Source: Chloroflexota bacterium
Lineage (GTDB): Bacteria > Chloroflexota > Anaerolineae > UBA4142
Assembly (NCBI GenBank): GCA_016219275.1
Contig: JACRBM010000052.1
Span: 62,001-126,000, forward strand
Reading direction: 5' to 3'
DNA: 64,000 bases
Positions 61,076 through 64,000 of this stretch are shown here, piece after piece. The position numbers and the translations under genes were made by a program. Position 1 is the stretch's first letter. The number at the start of each line of letters is the position of its first letter. The notes beneath the pieces were generated by a model. That model searched no databases. It had not been told where the DNA came from and worked only from the letters and a program-made list of their open reading frames with translations.

Positions 61076-61106
61076 AGCCGCGCACCGCTGATAAGGAGAA
61101 GTGATT

Positions 61107-64000
61107 TTGTCCGCACGTTCGATCTATCTGCGACGCCGACGCGCGCGCCACGACGCGCACCGCGCCGGTCCCCTCGTCACTCGGCTCACGTTGGGCACCC
61201 TCGCGGCGATCCTTGGCTTGATGCTCACGACAGTGGGCGTCGGCGCAGCATCGGCAGTCGCCATCTACAATTATTACGCTAAAGACCTGCCCGCCCCGGG
61301 CGAAATCGCCAAACAGACTTCGCAAAATTTCAAGACCACGCGAATTTACGACCGCACGGGCACGGTTTTGTTGTACGAAATTCTCGACCCGCTCGGCGGC
61401 GACCGCACCGTCGTGCCGCTCGACCGGATGCCGTTGAATCTCAAAAACGCGACCGTCGCGATTGAAGACAAGAATTTCTGGACCAATCCTGGGTTCGATT
61501 GGTACAGCATGGGGCGCGCGGCGTGGATGACCCTGCGCCGCGAGCAGGTCCAAGGCGCGAGCACGATCACGCAACAACTCGTCAAGAATGTGTTGATTCC
61601 GCCGAGCGAACGCTATGTGCGCGATCCGTACAGTTTTGCGACGTACAGCCGCAAGTTCAAAGAGATCATTCTCTCGATTGAGATTTCCAAACGCTACAGC
61701 AAAAACGACATCCTCGCGTGGTATCTCAACGACAACTATTACGGCAACGTCGCGTATGGCGTCGAAGCGGCGGCGCAAGCGTACTTTGGCAAACACGTAC
61801 AGGACTTGGATCTAGCCGAGTGTGCAACGCTCGCGCCGATTCCACAAAACTTTGTGCTCAATCCGATTGACGCGCCCGAGGAAGCGATCAAACGCCGCAA
61901 CCTCGTGCTCGACCAGATGTATCTGCAAGGATACATCACGCTCGAAGAAGCGATCGCGGCAAAGAGCACTAAACTCCGCGTCGCACCCAAACGGTTCGAC
62001 ATTCGCGCGCCGCACTTTGTCTTTTTCGTGCGCCGCTTGATCGAAGACAAGTACGGCACCGAGGCATTGTATCGCGGCGGCTTGAGCATCATCACTTCGC
62101 TCGATTACAACGTTCAGCAAATCGCGGAGCAAGCCGCGCGCGAGCAAGTCTCCAAACTGCAAGCGGACAAGCGCAATGTCAATGACGCGTCCATCGTCGT
62201 GATTCGTCCCGCTACCGGCGAAATCGTCGCGATGGTCGGCTCGGTGGATTATTTCAATCGCGACATTGACGGACAGGTGAACGTCGCGATTTCGCCGCGC
62301 CAACCTGGGTCTACGTTCAAAGTGTTCAACTATCTCACCGCGTTCGCGCAGGGCTACACGGCAGCGTCGGTGCTGATGGACGTGCGCACCGTGTTCGACG
62401 ATCCGCCGAATCCGCCCTACGTGCCGGAGAATTACGACCGCAAGTATCATGGTCCAGTACGTTTGCGGACTGCGCTCGCCTCGTCGTTCAACATTCCGGC
62501 AGTCAAGTTGATTCAACTCGACGGACCCAAGAATGTCGTGAACACCGCGCACCGCATGGGCATCAACACGCTCAATCGCGAAAAATACGGTCTCGCGCTC
62601 ACGCTCGGCGGCGGCGAGACGACCTTGCTCGATATGACGTACGCGAATTCCGTACTCGCGAACCAAGGCATGATCGCCGGTATACCCGTCGAGGCGCAAA
62701 ATGTCAAACCCGGTTTTCGCGTGCTCGATCCCGTATCAATCCTCAAAGTGACGGACACGAGCAACAAAACCTTGTACGAATTCAAGGAACCGCAAAAACA
62801 ACAGATCGTCACACCGCAACTCGCGTTCTTGATGAGCGATATCTTGTCCGACAACACCGCGCGCACACCCGGCTTTGGCTCGAACAGCATTCTCAAAACC
62901 TCGCGCCCGGCGGCGGTGAAAACCGGCACGACATCGGATTGGCGCGACAATTGGACGGTGGGGTATACCCCCGACTATGCGGTGGGCGTGTGGGTCGGCA
63001 ACGCGGACAACGCCGAGATGGAACACATTAGCGGCGTGACCGGCGCCGCGCCGATTTGGCGCGATGTGATAGACAAGATTCACGCGACCCTGCCGGTGCG
63101 TCCGTTCGTCGAACCGCCGGGAATGGTGCGCGTCGAAGTGTGCGCGACGAGCGGTCTGTTGCCGACGCCGTACTGCCCGGAGCGCGTCAAGGAATTATTT
63201 ATCGCCGGCACCGAACCGAAAACATTCGACAACATTTGGCAAGTGTTTCGCGTTCATAAACCAACCGGCAAACTTGCGACCGTCTACGATCCGCCGAACG
63301 AAGTCGAAGAAAAAGTATTTCCGATCTATCCGCCCGAAGCCGCCGACTGGGTGCGCGAGAACAAGATTCCGCAACCACCAAGCGAGTACAGTACATCGAA
63401 TCGCACGCCGGGACAAGGCGGCGATGTCGCGATCATTGCGCCCGCGTCGTACTCGGGCGTCAAAGGCGTGGTGCCGATTGTCGGCAATGTGCGCGTGGAC
63501 AATCTCGACGTGTATCGTCTCGCGTTCGGCAAGGGACTCGACCCGACGCAGTGGACGCAAATCGGCGGCGATCATCGCAACCGCGTGGACAATGGCTCGC
63601 TCGAACAGTGGGACGTGACCGCGCTCGATGGGCTGTACACCTTGCAATTGACCGCGGTGGACAAATCGGGCAAGCCGACCCAGGCGACGATCCAGGTCGT
63701 CGTGGACAACAAACCGCCGACGATCAAAATCATCAATCCCAAGAACACGGATATATACACGCCAGAAAAAGACGAATGGGTTTCGATTGGCGTGGACGCG
63801 GTGGATAATGCTTCGATGGGGCGCGTCGAATTTTATCTCGACGAGATGTTGATCGGGTCGAGCACCGTCGCACCGTTCAACAAAAAGTGGACGATTAAAA
63901 TGTCGGACACGTTGACGCGAACGCTCGGCGCGTCCGTCGCCGTCTCGCCGACCAAACCGATTACCATCACGCGCACGTATCAAAACAGCGAAGGCATTTC
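61107..64000 (+). CDS. Class A penicillin-binding protein (partial, runs off the window)
   Basis: At least 964 aa from a TTG at 61107 (AAGGAG 8 nt upstream; a GTG at 61101 is too close to it). Basic N-terminus, membrane helix (about 30-52). GT51 transglycosylase: VAIEDKNFWTNPGFDWYSMG with catalytic Glu, and QGASTITQQLVKNVL. Transpeptidase: Ser-x-x-Lys in QPGSTFKVFNY, SxN in SSFNIPAVK, KTGT in AVKTGTTSDWRDNW. After about residue 710 come Ig-like segments (VVDNKPPTIKIINPKNTD). Polymerises and cross-links peptidoglycan. The C-terminus lies outside the window. Confidence 0.94.
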   Translation, partial: MSARSIYLRRRRARHDAHRAGPLVTRLTLGTLAAILGLMLTTVGVGAASAVAIYNYYAKDLPAPGEIAKQTSQNFKTTRIYDRTGTVLLYEILDPLGGDRTVVPLDRMPLNLKNATVAIEDKNFWTNPGFDWYSMGRAAWMTLRREQVQGASTITQQLVKNVLIPPSERYVRDPYSFATYSRKFKEIILSIEISKRYSKNDILAWYLNDNYYGNVAYGVEAAAQAYFGKHVQDLDLAECATLAPIPQNFVLNPIDAPEEAIKRRNLVLDQMYLQGYITLEEAIAAKSTKLRVAPKRFDIRAPHFVFFVRRLIEDKYGTEALYRGGLSIITSLDYNVQQIAEQAAREQVSKLQADKRNVNDASIVVIRPATGEIVAMVGSVDYFNRDIDGQVNVAISPRQPGSTFKVFNYLTAFAQGYTAASVLMDVRTVFDDPPNPPYVPENYDRKYHGPVRLRTALASSFNIPAVKLIQLDGPKNVVNTAHRMGINTLNREKYGLALTLGGGETTLLDMTYANSVLANQGMIAGIPVEAQNVKPGFRVLDPVSILKVTDTSNKTLYEFKEPQKQQIVTPQLAFLMSDILSDNTARTPGFGSNSILKTSRPAAVKTGTTSDWRDNWTVGYTPDYAVGVWVGNADNAEMEHISGVTGAAPIWRDVIDKIHATLPVRPFVEPPGMVRVEVCATSGLLPTPYCPERVKELFIAGTEPKTFDNIWQVFRVHKPTGKLATVYDPPNEVEEKVFPIYPPEAADWVRENKIPQPPSEYSTSNRTPGQGGDVAIIAPASYSGVKGVVPIVGNVRVDNLDVYRLAFGKGLDPTQWTQIGGDHRNRVDNGSLEQWDVTALDGLYTLQLTAVDKSGKPTQATIQVVVDNKPPTIKIINPKNTDIYTPEKDEWVSIGVDAVDNASMGRVEFYLDEMLIGSSTVAPFNKKWTIKMSDTLTRTLGASVAVSPTKPITITRTYQNSEGI

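Larger units (their letters stand above)
60689..61106. other. Gene-free divergent region
   Basis: This 418-bp gap between two divergent genes holds a CCTTGCGAAGG repeat (60785-60850), the second TGTCACTGCGAGC palindrome (60906-60982) and the PBP promoter (61047-61075). No coding frame is supported. A weak TGGACG-N17-TAGAAT could serve the HD-GYP gene on the - strand. Confidence 0.6.

Noticed and set aside
61101-61103. PBP start at GTG 61101
   Set aside because: Only 2 nt from AAGGAG; TTG 61107 has proper spacing.

Overview
The window is a 64-kb piece of a bacterial chromosome with a housekeeping backbone (recJ, mfd, pth, carA, carB, moaC, selD, fabF, rnc, smc, tRNA-Val, a class A penicillin-binding protein). 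It is GC-rich and very rich in CGCG/GCGCGC words. Gene content and style suggest a Chloroflexota (Anaerolineae-like) genome: tandem M42 aminopeptidases, long multi-GAF signalling proteins, an exported C25 gingipain-like protein with a TNTPTA-type tail, and very many palindromic intergenic repeats. That placement is an inference from style, not from a marker phylogeny.

Layout. 0-3.2 kb (+): P-loop kinase, a BrnT toxin gene broken by an in-frame TAG with its intact partner, a beta-helix protein and a LysM protein. 3.2-11 kb (-): YggU-type protein, Nudix hydrolase, RecJ, small membrane proteins, sirtuin, GH5-like glycosidase, SnoaL-GNAT fusion, FN3-like membrane protein. 11-18 kb (-): a two-component pair, then a 1097-aa C25 peptidase. 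Upstream of the peptidase lie a promoter, a GEMM-I cyclic-di-GMP riboswitch and an intrinsic terminator, in that order. 18-22.4 kb (-): an accessory patch with a decayed MNT/HEPN module, a DNA methyltransferase and nuclease split at an ATGA overlap, and small DUF pairs separated by three copies of one terminator-bearing repeat. 22.4-27.5 kb (-): mfd, pth, a methyltransferase. 27.6-31 kb (+): three M42 aminopeptidases in a row. 31-32.6 kb (-): a PEP-utilising-domain protein, divergent from tRNA-Val. 32.9-45 kb (+): carA-carB, moaC-selD, fabF, rnc, an NAD-dependent sugar reductase-like protein, smc. 45-48.3 kb (+): an Mrr-type endonuclease, a GIN-domain lipoprotein, DUF4160/DUF2442 and a DapA-family aldolase. 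48.4-50.7 kb (-): a GT1 glycosyltransferase and a methyltransferase. 50.9-52.7 kb (+): a zincin and an M20 peptidase. 52.6-60.7 kb (-): a coupled HD-GYP phosphodiesterase and GGDEF cyclase. 61.1 kb to the end (+): PBP1, running off the window.

Most notable points. (1) A c-di-GMP riboswitch with a downstream terminator precedes the C25 peptidase, while a c-di-GMP synthase/hydrolase pair is encoded 35 kb away. (2) selD is a selenoprotein gene: its active-site codon is an in-frame TGA followed by a SECIS-like hairpin, and it overlaps moaC. (3) The window carries roughly 30 palindromic repeats built from short, loosely iterated words. Several families occur twice or more, and some members lie in frame inside carA, carB, mfd and the PEP-domain gene, or form protein tails. 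(4) The SMC protein appears to lack the hinge domain. (5) Two genes seem to be leaderless, with TATAAT exactly 7 nt before the ATG; one of them shares a -35 region with the tRNA-Val promoter.
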